From contig NZ_UWFA01000383.1 in assembly GCF_900601905.1 (NCBI RefSeq), forward strand, positions 310,001-374,000: DNA of 64,000 nt. The letters are read 5' to 3'. Below the pieces are notes generated by a model. That model saw only the letters and a program-made list of their open reading frames with translations, made no database searches and was not told the DNA's origin. The DNA is from Pseudomonas viridiflava. Lineage in GTDB: Bacteria > Pseudomonadota > Gammaproteobacteria > Pseudomonadales > Pseudomonadaceae. The position numbers were made by a program, and so were the translations under genes. How positions within the stretch are numbered: position 1 is the stretch's first letter; every line of letters starts with the position of its first letter. Of the stretch, positions 1 through 9,179 are shown one piece after another.

Positions 1-774
1 AAGCGCCGACTGTCCGCGACCTTCAAGGACCTGCCCGGCGGGCAATTGCTCGGCCCTACCTTCGACTACACCCATCGCCTGCTGGATTTCAGCTTGCTGG
101 CCGACGGCCAATACCCCGGGCCGCAGCCCCAGGCCGACGCGACACTTGAACCCTGCCCGAGAGTGCTCGGCCTGTTGGCGAAGGAGGGCCTGATCAAACA
201 CGAAGTCGACAACCAAGAGGCCGTCGCCGACATCACCCGCGACCCGCTGGAGTATCCGGCCAGCCGTGCGCAGCGCCTGCAGGCCCTGGCCCGTGGCGAC
301 GAAGGTTTTCTGTTGGCTTTGAGCTACTCGACCCAGCGCGGTTACGGCCGCAACCATCCGTTTGCCGGGGAAATCCGCATTGGCGAAGTCGACGTCTGGA
401 TCGAACCAGAGGAACTGGGTTTTGCGATTGCCATCGGTGCCATCGAGGTGACCGAGTGCGAAATGATCAATCAGTTTGTCGGCTCAGGTGCCGAACCGGC
501 GCAGTTCACCCGCGGTTACGGCCTCGCGTTCGGGCATGCGGAGCGCAAGGCCATGGCCATGGCGCTGGTGGATCGCTCGCTGCGCGCCGAAGAGTTCAAC
601 GAGGAAGTCCAGTCTCCGGCGCAGCAACAGGAATTCGTCCTGGCCCACTGCGACAACGTCGAGGCGGCCGGTTTCGTCTCTCACCTGAAATTGCCGCACT
701 ACGTGGACTTCCAGTCCGAGCTGGAACTGATCCGCAAGCTGCGCGCCCCCGCCCACAAGGAGGCCAAGCCATGA
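1..774 (+). CDS. phnI: PhnI, C-P lyase core subunit (5' partial)
   Basis: Subunit of the PhnGHIJ core complex that attacks phosphonates; PhnI helps build the ribose-1-methylphosphonate 5-triphosphate intermediate from ATP. The reading frame is open from the first base of the window, so the gene starts upstream and only the last 257 residues are visible (the family is about 360 residues). The assignment rests on the visible C-terminal sequence and on being followed in order by phnJ, K, L, M, N and P. The stop overlaps the phnJ start (ATGA). phnG and phnH should lie just outside the window. Confidence 0.95.
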   Translation, partial: KRRLSATFKDLPGGQLLGPTFDYTHRLLDFSLLADGQYPGPQPQADATLEPCPRVLGLLAKEGLIKHEVDNQEAVADITRDPLEYPASRAQRLQALARGDEGFLLALSYSTQRGYGRNHPFAGEIRIGEVDVWIEPEELGFAIAIGAIEVTECEMINQFVGSGAEPAQFTRGYGLAFGHAERKAMAMALVDRSLRAEEFNEEVQSPAQQQEFVLAHCDNVEAAGFVSHLKLPHYVDFQSELELIRKLRAPAHKEAKP

Positions 775-1649
775 ATGCTTATCAGCAGGCGCACCCACAA
801 CGCGACGAAGCCTATAACTTTGCCTATCTGGACGAGCAGACCAAACGCATGATCCGCCGTGGCTTGCTCAAGGCCGTGGCGATTCCGGGTTATCAGGTGC
901 CGTTCGGCGGGCGGGAAATGCCGCTGCCGTATGGCTGGGGCACTGGCGGGATGCAGGTGACGGCGGCGATCCTGGGTGCCGAAGACGTGCTCAAAGTCAT
1001 CGATCAGGGCGCCGATGACACCACCAACGCGGTGTCGATACGGCGCTTTTTCTCCCGTACCGCCGGAGTTGCCACCACTGAACGCACCCCCGAAGCGACA
1101 GTGATCCAGACCCGGCACCGGATCCCGGAAACCCCATTGAGCGCAGACCAGATTCTGGTCTATCAGGTGCCGATTCCTGAGCCACTGCGATTCATCGAGC
1201 CCTCGGAAACCGAGACCCGCACCATGCACGCCCTGGATGATTACGGGGTCATGCACGTCAAACTTTATGAAGACATCGCCACCTTCGGTCACATCGCCAC
1301 CAGCTATGCCTATCCGGTGATGGTCGACGAACGCTACGTCATGGACCCGTCGCCGATCCCCAAATTCGACAACCCGAAACTCGACATGAGCCCGGCGCTG
1401 ATGCTGTTTGGTGCAGGACGCGAGAAGCGTCTGTACGCGGTGCCGCCGTTCACTCGGGTGGCAAGCCTGGACTTTGAAGATCATCCGTTTCAGATCCAGC
1501 GCTGGGAGCAGAGCTGCGCGATCTGCGCCAGCCATGACTCGTTTCTCGATGAGCTGATTCTCGACGATGCCGGAACCCAGAGTTTTGTCTGCTCCGACAC
1601 CGATTACTGTGCCCAGCGAGTTCGCCAGCAACAGGAGCCAGGCCAATGA
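771..1649 (+). CDS. phnJ: PhnJ, radical SAM C-P lyase
   Basis: Catalytic subunit that cleaves the carbon-phosphorus bond of ribose-1-alkylphosphonate 5-phosphate, releasing the alkane and a cyclic phosphate. 292 residues. The unusual iron-sulfur set is visible near the C-terminus at Cys249, Cys252 and Cys274, followed by Cys280, matching the cluster ligands and thiyl Cys known from E. coli PhnJ; Gly31 aligns with the glycyl-radical position. The open frame extends further upstream inside phnI, but ATG 771 overlaps the phnI stop and gives the family N-terminus. It is cytoplasmic and in an operon with phnI and phnK (4-base overlap). Confidence 0.97.
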   Translation: MNAYQQAHPQRDEAYNFAYLDEQTKRMIRRGLLKAVAIPGYQVPFGGREMPLPYGWGTGGMQVTAAILGAEDVLKVIDQGADDTTNAVSIRRFFSRTAGVATTERTPEATVIQTRHRIPETPLSADQILVYQVPIPEPLRFIEPSETETRTMHALDDYGVMHVKLYEDIATFGHIATSYAYPVMVDERYVMDPSPIPKFDNPKLDMSPALMLFGAGREKRLYAVPPFTRVASLDFEDHPFQIQRWEQSCAICASHDSFLDELILDDAGTQSFVCSDTDYCAQRVRQQQEPGQ

Positions 1650-2464
1650 TCAGCGCGCAAGTGATGTCCAACGTCGCCTCATTGCCGGAGCGAGCGCAGC
1701 CACTGCTCAAGGTCCGTGACCTGACCCGCCTGTACGGCCCCGACACCGGCTGCCAGGGTGTTGATTTCGAGCTGTACCCTGGGGAAGTGCTGGGCATTGT
1801 CGGTGAATCCGGCTCAGGCAAATCAACCCTGCTGTCGCTGCTCAGTGGCCGTTGCCCACCGGACCGGGGCGGCATCGACTACCGGGGCAAGGACGGGCGG
1901 GTGCTGGACCTGTACAGCGCCAGCGAAGCCGAACGCCGCACACTGCTGCGTACCGAGTGGGGCTTCGTCGAACAGAACCCCCGTGACGGCCTGCGCATGG
2001 GCGTCTCGGCCGGGGCCAATATCGGTGAGCGGCTGATGGCCCAGGGCGTACGCAATTATCAGCAACTGCGCGGGGCCGGGATCGACTGGCTGACCCAGGT
2101 CGAGATTGATCCGCTGCGCATCGATGACTTGCCTCGCACCTTCTCCGGCGGCATGCAGCAACGCCTGCAGATCGCCCGCAATCTGGTGTCCAGCCCGCGG
2201 CTGGTGTTCATGGACGAGCCGACCGGCGGGCTCGATGTGTCGGTGCAGGCGCGCTTGCTGGACCTGCTGCGCGGGCTGGTCCGTGAACTGGACCTGGCGG
2301 TGGTGATCGTCACCCACGACCTGGCCGTTGCGCGGCTGCTGGCTGACCGGCTGATCGTGATGCGCCGTTCGCGAGTGGTGGAAACCGGCCTGACCGATCA
2401 AATCCTTGATGACCCGCAGCACCCGTACTCGCAACTGCTGGTGTCGTCGGTCCTGCAATCGTGA
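1646..2464 (+). CDS. phnK: PhnK, ATP-binding protein of the C-P lyase complex
   Basis: ABC-type ATPase that docks on the PhnGHIJ core rather than on a membrane permease. 272 residues. Walker [10 protein letters not shown] is at about residues 53-61, the signature [11 protein letters not shown] follows, and Walker B reads [12 protein letters not shown] with a switch His in VTHD. The start overlaps the phnJ stop. The first 20 or so residues before the conserved ABC fold are slightly longer than in E. coli, so an internal ATG is possible. No transmembrane segment is present. Confidence 0.95.
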   Translation: MISAQVMSNVASLPERAQPLLKVRDLTRLYGPDTGCQGVDFELYPGEVLGIVGESGSGKSTLLSLLSGRCPPDRGGIDYRGKDGRVLDLYSASEAERRTLLRTEWGFVEQNPRDGLRMGVSAGANIGERLMAQGVRNYQQLRGAGIDWLTQVEIDPLRIDDLPRTFSGGMQQRLQIARNLVSSPRLVFMDEPTGGLDVSVQARLLDLLRGLVRELDLAVVIVTHDLAVARLLADRLIVMRRSRVVETGLTDQILDDPQHPYSQLLVSSVLQS

Positions 2465-2486
2465 ATTGCCTGTTGGGGGCTGCCTG

Positions 2487-3203
2487 ATGAATACGCTGAT
2501 CGAGGTCCGCGACCTCTCGAAAACCTTCACCCTGCACCAGCAGAACGGCGTGGTGCTGAACGTGCTGCGCGGCCTGAATTTCAAGGTGCGCGGCGGCGAA
2601 TGCCTGGTGCTGCACGGGGATTCCGGAGCGGGCAAGAGCACCTTGCTGCGCACGCTTTACGGCAATTACCTGCCAGCGGGCGGCAGCATCCGAGTGCTGC
2701 ACGCCAGCCACTGGCTGGAACTGGTCGATGCCGAGCCCAGGCAGGTGCTGGAGGTGCGGCGCCAGACCCTGGGCTATGTCAGCCAGTTCCTGCGGGTCAT
2801 TCCCAGGGTTTGCAGCCTTGATGTGGTCATGGAACCAGCGCTGGCGCGCGGCTGGTCAAGAGCCGATGCCCAGGATCGTGCCGAACTGTTGCTGACGCGT
2901 CTGAATATCCCGCAGCGCCTCTGGCAATTGGCACCGGGCACGTTCTCCGGTGGCGAGCAGCAGCGCATCAATATCGCCCGGGGCTTCATGGTGCCCTGGC
3001 CGGTGCTGTTGCTGGATGAACCGACCGCGTCACTGGACGAGCGCAATCGTCAGGTGGTGCTGGAACTGATGAACGAAGCGAAAAACGCCGGTGCGGCATT
3101 GATCGGCATCTTCCATGACCGTGCTGCCCGCGAAGCCGTTGCTGATCGTTTCCTCGACATGACCCCGTTGGACCTGACCGCCAAGGAGTTACTGCAATGC
3201 TGA
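2487..3203 (+). CDS. phnL: PhnL, second ABC-type ATPase of C-P lyase pathway
   Basis: Partner ATPase of PhnK in phosphonate degradation. 238 residues from ATG 2487; the open frame runs back to 2406 inside phnK, but this ATG gives the family N-terminus 22 bases after the phnK stop. Walker [10 protein letters not shown] is at 44-52, the signature is [10 protein letters not shown], and Walker B is [11 protein letters not shown]. The 3' end overlaps phnM by 7 bases. PhnK and PhnL are near each other in sequence but clearly distinct, as in other phn operons. Confidence 0.95.
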   Translation: MNTLIEVRDLSKTFTLHQQNGVVLNVLRGLNFKVRGGECLVLHGDSGAGKSTLLRTLYGNYLPAGGSIRVLHASHWLELVDAEPRQVLEVRRQTLGYVSQFLRVIPRVCSLDVVMEPALARGWSRADAQDRAELLLTRLNIPQRLWQLAPGTFSGGEQQRINIARGFMVPWPVLLLDEPTASLDERNRQVVLELMNEAKNAGAALIGIFHDRAAREAVADRFLDMTPLDLTAKELLQC

Positions 3204-4357
3204 CCGAACAGATTCTGACTAACGCCCAAGTGGTGACCGCTGACCGGGTGTTCACTGGCACAGTGGTGTTGCGCGACGGGATGATTGTCGAGGTGCAGGA
3301 AGGCCGCAGCCAACTGCCTCAGGCGCTGGATATGCAGGGCGATTATCTGCTGCCGGGCTTGGTGGAGCTGCACACCGACAACCTGGAAAAGCACCTGTCG
3401 CCGCGTCCTGGGGTGGATTGGCCGTCGGCGTCGGCGGTGCTCAGCCATGATGCACAGATCATCTCCTCGGGGATCACCACGGTGTTCGACGCGCTGTCCA
3501 TCGGCGACGTGAACCCCAAGGGCAAGCGCATGCAGCAATTGCCCGCGATGCTGGAAGCGATTGCCAGCGCCAATGCTGCCGGGTTGACTCGCGCCGAGCA
3601 TCGCCTGCATCTGCGCTGCGAGGTGTGCCATCCCGACACCTTGAGCGTGTTCCGTGACCTTGTCGAACAGCCGCTGGTGCAGCTGGTGTCGGTGATGGAC
3701 CACTCGCCGGGCCAGCGCCAGTTTGCGCTGGAGTCCAAGTACCGCGAGTACTACATGGGCAAGTACCACCTGACGACGGCGCAGATGGACGCGTTCATCG
3801 TCGAGCAGGTGGCCAACTCTCGGGAATACAGTGATCGTTATCGTCGCGCTATCGTTCAGGACTGTCTGGCGCGGGGCTTGTCGGTGGCCAGTCATGACGA
3901 CGCCACGGTGGCCCATGTCGAGGAGTCGGCGGGCTACGGCATGAGCATTGCCGAATTTCCCACCACTACAGACGCCGCTCAGACGTGCAGAAGGCTGGGC
4001 ATGAGCGTGTTGATGGGCGCACCCAACGTGGTACGCGGCGGATCGCACTCCGGCAACGTGTCGGCAGCGGATCTGGCCAAACAAGGGCTATTGGATATTC
4101 TCTCCAGCGACTATTATCCCGCCAGTCTGTTGCAGGCCGCGTTTACGCTGGCCGGGCAGGGCGAACACTGCACACTGGCGCAAGCGGTGGCAATGGTCAG
4201 TCGGGCTCCGGCGGTTGCGGCGGGGCTGGTGGATCGCGGTGAAATTCGAACCGGGCTGCGTGCCGATCTGGTCCATGTAAGGGCTGACCTTTCACGGGCC
4301 GAGGGCACGCTCCCGGTTATCCAGCACGTCTGGCGGCAGGGCAAGAGGGTGTATTGA
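3197..4357 (+). CDS. phnM: PhnM, ribose 1-methylphosphonate 5-triphosphate diphosphatase
   Basis: Amidohydrolase-fold enzyme that removes pyrophosphate from alpha-D-ribose 1-methylphosphonate 5-triphosphate to supply the PhnJ substrate. 386 residues. The metal-binding region shows [14 protein letters not shown] early in the protein, and SHDD and HSGNVSA motifs later, characteristic of PhnM rather than of other amidohydrolases. ATG 3197 overlaps the phnL 3' end, indicating translational coupling. The stop codon overlaps the start of phnN. Confidence 0.95.
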   Translation: MLTEQILTNAQVVTADRVFTGTVVLRDGMIVEVQEGRSQLPQALDMQGDYLLPGLVELHTDNLEKHLSPRPGVDWPSASAVLSHDAQIISSGITTVFDALSIGDVNPKGKRMQQLPAMLEAIASANAAGLTRAEHRLHLRCEVCHPDTLSVFRDLVEQPLVQLVSVMDHSPGQRQFALESKYREYYMGKYHLTTAQMDAFIVEQVANSREYSDRYRRAIVQDCLARGLSVASHDDATVAHVEESAGYGMSIAEFPTTTDAAQTCRRLGMSVLMGAPNVVRGGSHSGNVSAADLAKQGLLDILSSDYYPASLLQAAFTLAGQGEHCTLAQAVAMVSRAPAVAAGLVDRGEIRTGLRADLVHVRADLSRAEGTLPVIQHVWRQGKRVY

Positions 4358-4923
4358 TGACAGGCAGGTTGATCTATCTCATCGGGCCCTCCGGCTCCGG
4401 CAAGGACAGCCTGCTGGATACGGCCCGTGAAGAGCTTGGCCAGCGCGGCTGCCGGGTCGTGCGGCGAGTCATCACCCGCTCGGCGGAAGCGGTGGGCGAA
4501 GCGGCGCAGGCGGTCAGTGTCGAGCAGTTTCTGGCCATGCAGGCGCAAGGGGATTTCGCCCTGAGCTGGCAGGCCAACGGGCTGCATTACGGTATCCCGG
4601 TGGAAATCGATGAATGGCTGGCTCAGGGGCATGATGTGCTGATCAACGGCTCCCGTGGGCATTTGCCTCAGGCACGGCAACGTTACCCCGGCGTGCTGGC
4701 CGTGCTGTTGACCGTCAATGACAGCACGCTGCGTCAGCGGTTGCTGGCGCGGGGTCGGGAGTCGCTGGCCGATATCGAAGCCCGCCTGCAGCGTAACTCG
4801 CGGTTTGCCAGTGAGTTGCTCAGCGCTGACCCGGCGCTATTCGTGCTGGACAATTCCGGCCCGCTGGCGCAAACCGCTGAGCGGCTGCTGCAGCGCATTG
4901 CCCGCGAGCACACATGCGCCTGA
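4357..4923 (+). CDS. phnN: PhnN, ribose 1,5-bisphosphate phosphokinase
   Basis: Converts ribose 1,5-bisphosphate, the end product of the C-P lyase route, to PRPP with ATP. 188 residues with the P-loop GPSGSGKDS at about 10-18 and a guanylate-kinase-like fold. ATG 4357 overlaps the phnM TGA; a TTG one codon earlier is possible but less likely. The 3' end overlaps phnP by 10 bases. Confidence 0.93.
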   Translation: MTGRLIYLIGPSGSGKDSLLDTAREELGQRGCRVVRRVITRSAEAVGEAAQAVSVEQFLAMQAQGDFALSWQANGLHYGIPVEIDEWLAQGHDVLINGSRGHLPQARQRYPGVLAVLLTVNDSTLRQRLLARGRESLADIEARLQRNSRFASELLSADPALFVLDNSGPLAQTAERLLQRIAREHTCA

Positions 4924-5663
4924 CCTTGCTCGGCACCGCCGATGCGCGGCAGGTGCCGGTGTATGGCTGCCAGTGCCCGGCCTGCGGGGCAGCATTGCGT
5001 GACCCGCGCTTGCGGCGCCTGCCGTGCAGCGCGCTGCTGGAGTGTGAGGGCCAACGCTGGTTGATCGACAGCGGCCTGACCGACCTCACCGAACGCTTTG
5101 CGCCCCGCAGCCTGAGCGGCATCCTGCAGACCCATTACCACGCCGATCACGCCCAGGGCCTGTTGCACCTGCGCTGGGGGCAGGGGCTGGTGATCCCGGT
5201 GCATGGCCCGGTCGATCCGGAGGGCTTGTCAGATCTGTATAAACACCCGGGTATTCTCGATTTCAGCCAGCCGTTCAGGGCCTTCGAGGTCCGGCAGTTC
5301 GGCGCGCTTAAGGTTACGGCCCTGCCGCTGGTGCATTCGAAACCGACGGTGGGTTACTTGCTGGAGGGTGAGGGCAAACGCATGGTGTACCTGACTGATA
5401 CCGTCGGCTTGCCTGATGCCACCCGCGAACACTTACAGCGCGAGCCACTGGACGTGCTGGTGCTCGACTGCTCCATGCCGCCGCAACCCCAGGCCCCGCG
5501 TAACCACAATGACCTCACTCTGGCGTTGCAGACCATCGAGCAACTGCAACCGGCCAAAGCCGTATTGACCCACATCGGCCACACTCTGGATGCCTGGTTG
5601 ATGGAGCATCGGCACGAGTTGCCGGAGCGGGTAGTGGTTGGCCGGGAGGGGATGGTGGTTTAA
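4914..5663 (+). CDS. phnP: PhnP, phosphoribosyl 1,2-cyclic phosphate phosphodiesterase
   Basis: Metallo-beta-lactamase-fold enzyme that opens the 5-phosphoribosyl 1,2-cyclic phosphate made by PhnJ, giving ribose 1,5-bisphosphate for PhnN. 249 residues. The di-metal motif HYHADH is at 74-79 and the extra structural zinc cysteines GCQCPAC are at 18-24, a PhnP hallmark. It is the last gene of the operon; no phnO acetyltransferase is seen between phnN and phnP. A decayed copy of its 3' end lies just downstream (see repeat). Confidence 0.95.
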   Translation: MRLTLLGTADARQVPVYGCQCPACGAALRDPRLRRLPCSALLECEGQRWLIDSGLTDLTERFAPRSLSGILQTHYHADHAQGLLHLRWGQGLVIPVHGPVDPEGLSDLYKHPGILDFSQPFRAFEVRQFGALKVTALPLVHSKPTVGYLLEGEGKRMVYLTDTVGLPDATREHLQREPLDVLVLDCSMPPQPQAPRNHNDLTLALQTIEQLQPAKAVLTHIGHTLDAWLMEHRHELPERVVVGREGMVV

Positions 5664-5755
5664 CAGCCCACACTCCTACAGAATCAGTGTGTGCAGCGCT
5701 TTGGTGGACATCCATCTTGCCTGGTTGACGGAGCATCGGCCTGATCCGCCGGAGC
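5591..5755 (+). repeat. Partial duplication of the phnP 3' end
   Basis: A 38-base segment inside phnP (5591-5628) recurs with a few substitutions at 5718-5755, in the noncoding gap before the next gene. Both copies begin tgcctggttga and end gccggagc. The second copy is out of any gene and carries no long frame. It looks like a tandem duplication about 127 bases long that has largely decayed. Confidence 0.75.
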
Positions 5756-5818
5756 ACAGGTAGGCTAGGGTGGTTCAGCCGACAATAAAATCGCATTTGA
5801 ACTGGAGAAAGGCCCCAC

Positions 5819-6148
5819 ATGACCGCCCAACCCTACGCCACAACCGCCCCGACGCGTGCCGAGGTCGATGCCTTGCCCGGTGCAACACTCATTCAGTTCG
5901 GCACTGACTGGTGCGGTCACTGCAAAGCCGCCGAGCCGCTGGTCAACGCAGTTTTGAAGGATTACCCCAACGTGCGCCACCTGAAAATCGAAGACGGCAG
6001 CGGCCGACCGCTGGGGCGTTCGTTCCGGGTCAAGTTGTGGCCAACGCTGATTTTCATGCGCAATGGTGTCGAGCTCAGTCGTCTGGTACGGCCGGGCAAT
6101 GTCAGCCTGATAGAGGAGGCGTTCGAGGGGATGGTGCGGGAGGGGTGA
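5819..6148 (+). CDS. Thioredoxin family protein
   Basis: 109-residue thioredoxin-fold protein with the redox motif WCGHC at residues 31-35 and the conserved cis-proline in KLWPT. It has no signal peptide, so it probably acts in the cytoplasm as a disulfide reductase. The active-site dipeptide is Gly-His, as in PDI-like proteins, instead of the Gly-Pro of classical thioredoxin. A good ribosome site (ggagaaagg) precedes ATG 5819. It appears to be a single-gene unit flanked by the phnP remnant and a REP pair. Confidence 0.88.
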   Translation: MTAQPYATTAPTRAEVDALPGATLIQFGTDWCGHCKAAEPLVNAVLKDYPNVRHLKIEDGSGRPLGRSFRVKLWPTLIFMRNGVELSRLVRPGNVSLIEEAFEGMVREG

Positions 6149-6160
6149 ATTGATACCTTC

Positions 6161-6253
6161 AGTGGGACTGGGTTTAGCCGGTAAATCGGCAGTTTTACCC
6201 ACCAATAGGCGTCGGATGCACTGGCCTCTTCGCGGCTAAAGCCTGTCCCACAA
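6161..6253. repeat. REP-like inverted pair (gtgggactgg type)
   Basis: Left half agtgggactgggtttagccgg and right half cggctaaagcctgtcccac form an imperfect long inverted repeat between two convergent genes. Similar pairs occur at 28080 and 48209. Typical of Pseudomonas intergenic REP doublets. Confidence 0.75.
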
Positions 6254-6278
6254 AGGCTTGCCGTCCTGCAAACCTATT

Positions 6279-7277
6279 TCACCCACCCGTCATGTTCATG
6301 AAGCGCACCACCTGCACTTCATCATTGACGCTGAAGTTATGGCTCCAGGGCTTGAGCTGCATGGCGTCGATGATGGCTTTTTCGAGTTTTTCCGGTTGTC
6401 CGGGGTTGGCGCGCAGGACCGACTTCAGATCAGCTGAATGCTCGTTGCCCAGGCACAGCAGCAATCGGCCTTCAACGGTTAGGCGTACCCGGTTGCAGGT
6501 GGCGCAGAAATTATGGCTGTGGGGCGAGATGAAACCGATGCGGATATCCGGCGCCTCTGCCACGCGCCAATAGCGCGACGGACCTTGGGTCGACTCCGTG
6601 GAGTTGATCAGGGTGTAGCGCTCGGCGATGCGCTCACGTACCTGATCGCTGGAGTAAAACGACTCGGCACGGCTGTGATCGCTGATCACCCCCAGCGGCA
6701 TTTCTTCGATAAAGGAGATATCCAGCTTGCGCTCGATGGCGAAGGCCACCAGGTCATTGATCTCATGATCGTTACGGCCCTGCATCACCACACAATTAAG
6801 CTTGGTATGGACGAAGCCTGCAGCATTGGCCGCATCGATACCGGCGATCACCTTGCTCAGATCGCCAGTACGAGTCATTTCCTTGAAGCGGTCGGGGTCG
6901 AGGCTGTCGAGGCTGATGTTGAGGCGCGAGACACCGGCGTCAAACAGCGGCTGCGCCAGTCGATCCAGTTGTGAACCATTGGTGGTCATGCACAATTCGC
7001 GCAGGCCGGGCAGGGCGGCGATCTGTTGGCAAAGGCCGACGATGCCGGAACGCACCAGAGGCTCACCCCCGGTCAGGCGGATTTTCCGGGTGCCCAGCGC
7101 AACAAAGCGCTCGGCAACCTGAAAGATCTCCTCCAGAGAGAGAATCTGTTGCCGAGGCAGAAAGGTCATTTCCTCGGCCATGCAATACACGCAACGGAAG
7201 TCGCAACGGTCAGTCACGGACATCCGCAGGTAATCCACCTTGCGTGCGAAAGCATCCATCAGCGTTCGGTCAGACAT
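6279..7277 (-). CDS. moaA: GTP 3',8-cyclase MoaA
   Basis: Radical SAM enzyme for the first step of molybdenum cofactor synthesis, GTP to 3',8-cyclo-GTP. 332 residues. The N-terminal [4Fe-4S] motif C-x3-C-x2-C is at Cys25, Cys29 and Cys32; a C-terminal cluster motif (FCATCNRVR) and the functionally required terminal Gly-Gly are both present. A GTG two codons upstream is possible, but ATG 7277 has the better spacing to the ribosome site agaagg. It stands alone here; other mo genes are not in the window. Confidence 0.96.
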   Translation of the reverse strand: MSDRTLMDAFARKVDYLRMSVTDRCDFRCVYCMAEEMTFLPRQQILSLEEIFQVAERFVALGTRKIRLTGGEPLVRSGIVGLCQQIAALPGLRELCMTTNGSQLDRLAQPLFDAGVSRLNISLDSLDPDRFKEMTRTGDLSKVIAGIDAANAAGFVHTKLNCVVMQGRNDHEINDLVAFAIERKLDISFIEEMPLGVISDHSRAESFYSSDQVRERIAERYTLINSTESTQGPSRYWRVAEAPDIRIGFISPHSHNFCATCNRVRLTVEGRLLLCLGNEHSADLKSVLRANPGQPEKLEKAIIDAMQLKPWSHNFSVNDEVQVVRFMNMTGG

Positions 7278-7552
7278 TTGCACCTTCTCAACACATTCCC
7301 CCAGGCGTTCCTGGGCGGGTATTCCTGGCCAGGCATTGCAGTTCAGGCTAAGTCAGCGCTGCACTGGCGACCCGCACCTGACAGGCCCGCCTGCCTACTT
7401 TCTGCGAGCTGGCAGCGGATGTCACGCGCTAATCGATCCTGGTGGATTCAACAGGCAAATTAACCGAGTGTAAATGCTACGGTCCAATCGCTTGTGCTGA
7501 TGGGCCTATCGAGCCAATCAATCACGACCCCGAGTCATGCGCGACGCCTTGA

Positions 7553-8569
7553 TCAACAATCGACGGCGACGGTCAACCTGACCCGAGCGCCGCCCCCTTC
7601 CAACGCAGGGGCATTGTCGCGCAGCACGGTGGCGCCGCAACGCTTGCACAGCGCATCGGTCAGGCTGATCAGCGCAGAGTGGCCCGGGCTGCTGGAACCT
7701 CTGAGGATCTGATCGGCGAAACCGGCACCTTGATCGATGACGCTGATCTGCGCCGTCTTGCCGTCCAGGTTCAACACCTGCAGGTCGATGCGGTTGCTCT
7801 TGCCATGCTTGATGGCATTGTCCAGCAGCTCGTTGAGGATCAGGCCAAGATTGGACGCAGTCTGAAGCGAAACATGCACCGGCTGAGTTTCGCTGCGCAG
7901 CGTCATGTTGCGGTCGTGTTGAGCTTCGATCACACCCTTGGCCAAGCTGGGCAGGAAGTCAGCCAGGTCCACCTGGCCCTTGCCGTAGCGGTGCAATTCA
8001 TCCTGCACCGCGCCCACACCGACCACCCGGCTGATGGCTGATTGCATGAGCTTTTTCGCTTCATCGCCCTGGGCGCGCATTTTCGACAATTGCAGCAGGC
8101 TGATGATCAGTTGCAGGTTGTTCTTGACCCGATGATTGAGCTCGGACAACAGCACCTGCTGATGCGCTTCCAGCTCGCGCTGCTCGGTGATGTCGATGCA
8201 GCTGCCGAAGTAACCGGCGAACTCGCCCTGACGATAGAACGGCGCGCCGTTGTCCAGTAGCCAACGGTATTCACCGTCATGACGTCTGACCCGGTAAGGC
8301 TGGGTAAAGCGGGTGCGGTTCTCGAACGCTGCGTGATAGCTGTCAACGCACGCCTGTACGTCGTCGGCGTGGATGTCGTCCTTCCAGCCATAACCAATCA
8401 GTTGTTGCTGGGTTTTGCCAGTGAAGTCGGTCCAGGGCTTGTTGAACCAGTCGCAGTGCCGATCGGTTCTGGCCCGCCAGATCATCACCGGCGCGTGATC
8501 GGCCAATTCCCGGAATTCCAGTTCGCCCAGTGTGGCAGAGGCTACAGCGGGGTCATTTTCCAGCATCAT
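7553..8569 (-). CDS. PAS-domain sensor histidine kinase (HisKA_2 type)
   Basis: 338-residue soluble sensor kinase. A PAS domain (about 17-130, with HADD and YRVRRHDGEYRW typical of the PAS_3 fold and ending in DITEQ) is followed by a HisKA_2 dimerisation/phosphoacceptor segment with His146 in LNHRVKNNLQL, and an ATPase domain with N box (NELLDNAIKHG) and a glycine motif (DQGAGF). The start at ATG 8569 lies inside the 3' end of the upstream receiver gene (17-base overlap), so the two are one operon. The H-box resembles kinases of the HWE/LOV group. No membrane segment, so the signal is probably cytoplasmic; the ligand is unknown. Confidence 0.88.
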   Translation of the reverse strand: MMLENDPAVASATLGELEFRELADHAPVMIWRARTDRHCDWFNKPWTDFTGKTQQQLIGYGWKDDIHADDVQACVDSYHAAFENRTRFTQPYRVRRHDGEYRWLLDNGAPFYRQGEFAGYFGSCIDITEQRELEAHQQVLLSELNHRVKNNLQLIISLLQLSKMRAQGDEAKKLMQSAISRVVGVGAVQDELHRYGKGQVDLADFLPSLAKGVIEAQHDRNMTLRSETQPVHVSLQTASNLGLILNELLDNAIKHGKSNRIDLQVLNLDGKTAQISVIDQGAGFADQILRGSSSPGHSALISLTDALCKRCGATVLRDNAPALEGGGARVRLTVAVDC

Positions 8570-9005
8570 GAGGGGTATCCATTGGCATGCCTGGCGGCCC
8601 GGTGCTGAATAGTTCCAGTAAACCGTGAGGGGGTAGCGTCGAGCATTCATGCCCGTCCAGCAATGCCTGGGCGATAGACGCACACAGGGTCAGATCTTCC
8701 GGGGCGTAGGGCTTGCGCAGCAGACCCAGCGCTGCGTCGGCGTTGGCACGCGCGGACAACACCTGGCCGCTGACGAACATGGACGTCATGCCATGGCGGG
8801 CCATCAACGCGCGAGCCAGCTCGATGCCTTCGTCATGACCGGCAAGATTGATGTCGACAAACGCGATATCCGGTTTCTGTTCCGCTGCCAATCGCAGGGC
8901 ATGGCTGACGTCATGGGCCGGACCAATCACTTCGTGATGCTCGGCAAGCGTGGCTGCCGCCAGCAAGGCAAGGATGGGATCGTCTTCAACCAGTAGAATG
9001 CGCAT
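8553..9005 (-). CDS. Single-domain response regulator (CheY-like receiver)
   Basis: 150-residue receiver domain with acidic pocket Asp8/Asp9, phosphoacceptor Asp51 in AFVDINL and the conserved Lys in LLRKPY. There is no output domain; about 30 residues of unstructured tail follow. It precedes and overlaps the PAS/HisKA_2 kinase, the usual arrangement for a cognate pair. Being output-less, it probably passes phosphate on or acts by protein contact. Confidence 0.88.
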   Translation of the reverse strand: MRILLVEDDPILALLAAATLAEHHEVIGPAHDVSHALRLAAEQKPDIAFVDINLAGHDEGIELARALMARHGMTSMFVSGQVLSARANADAALGLLRKPYAPEDLTLCASIAQALLDGHECSTLPPHGLLELFSTGPPGMPMDTPHDAGK

Positions 9006-9179
9006 GTCTGATATCTGCTTTTGAGGCGGTTTTTGCGAAACGCCGACCTTGGGAACGGTCAGTTACGCAGGGCTGCACGGTTTCAAGGTTGCAAGGCTAC
9101 GTTGTTCAAGATTGGGCTGTGCCACTGCTAATTGGTTCATATGAATCTCAAGAAACATTCAAAAGGGTGACAGTTGACG

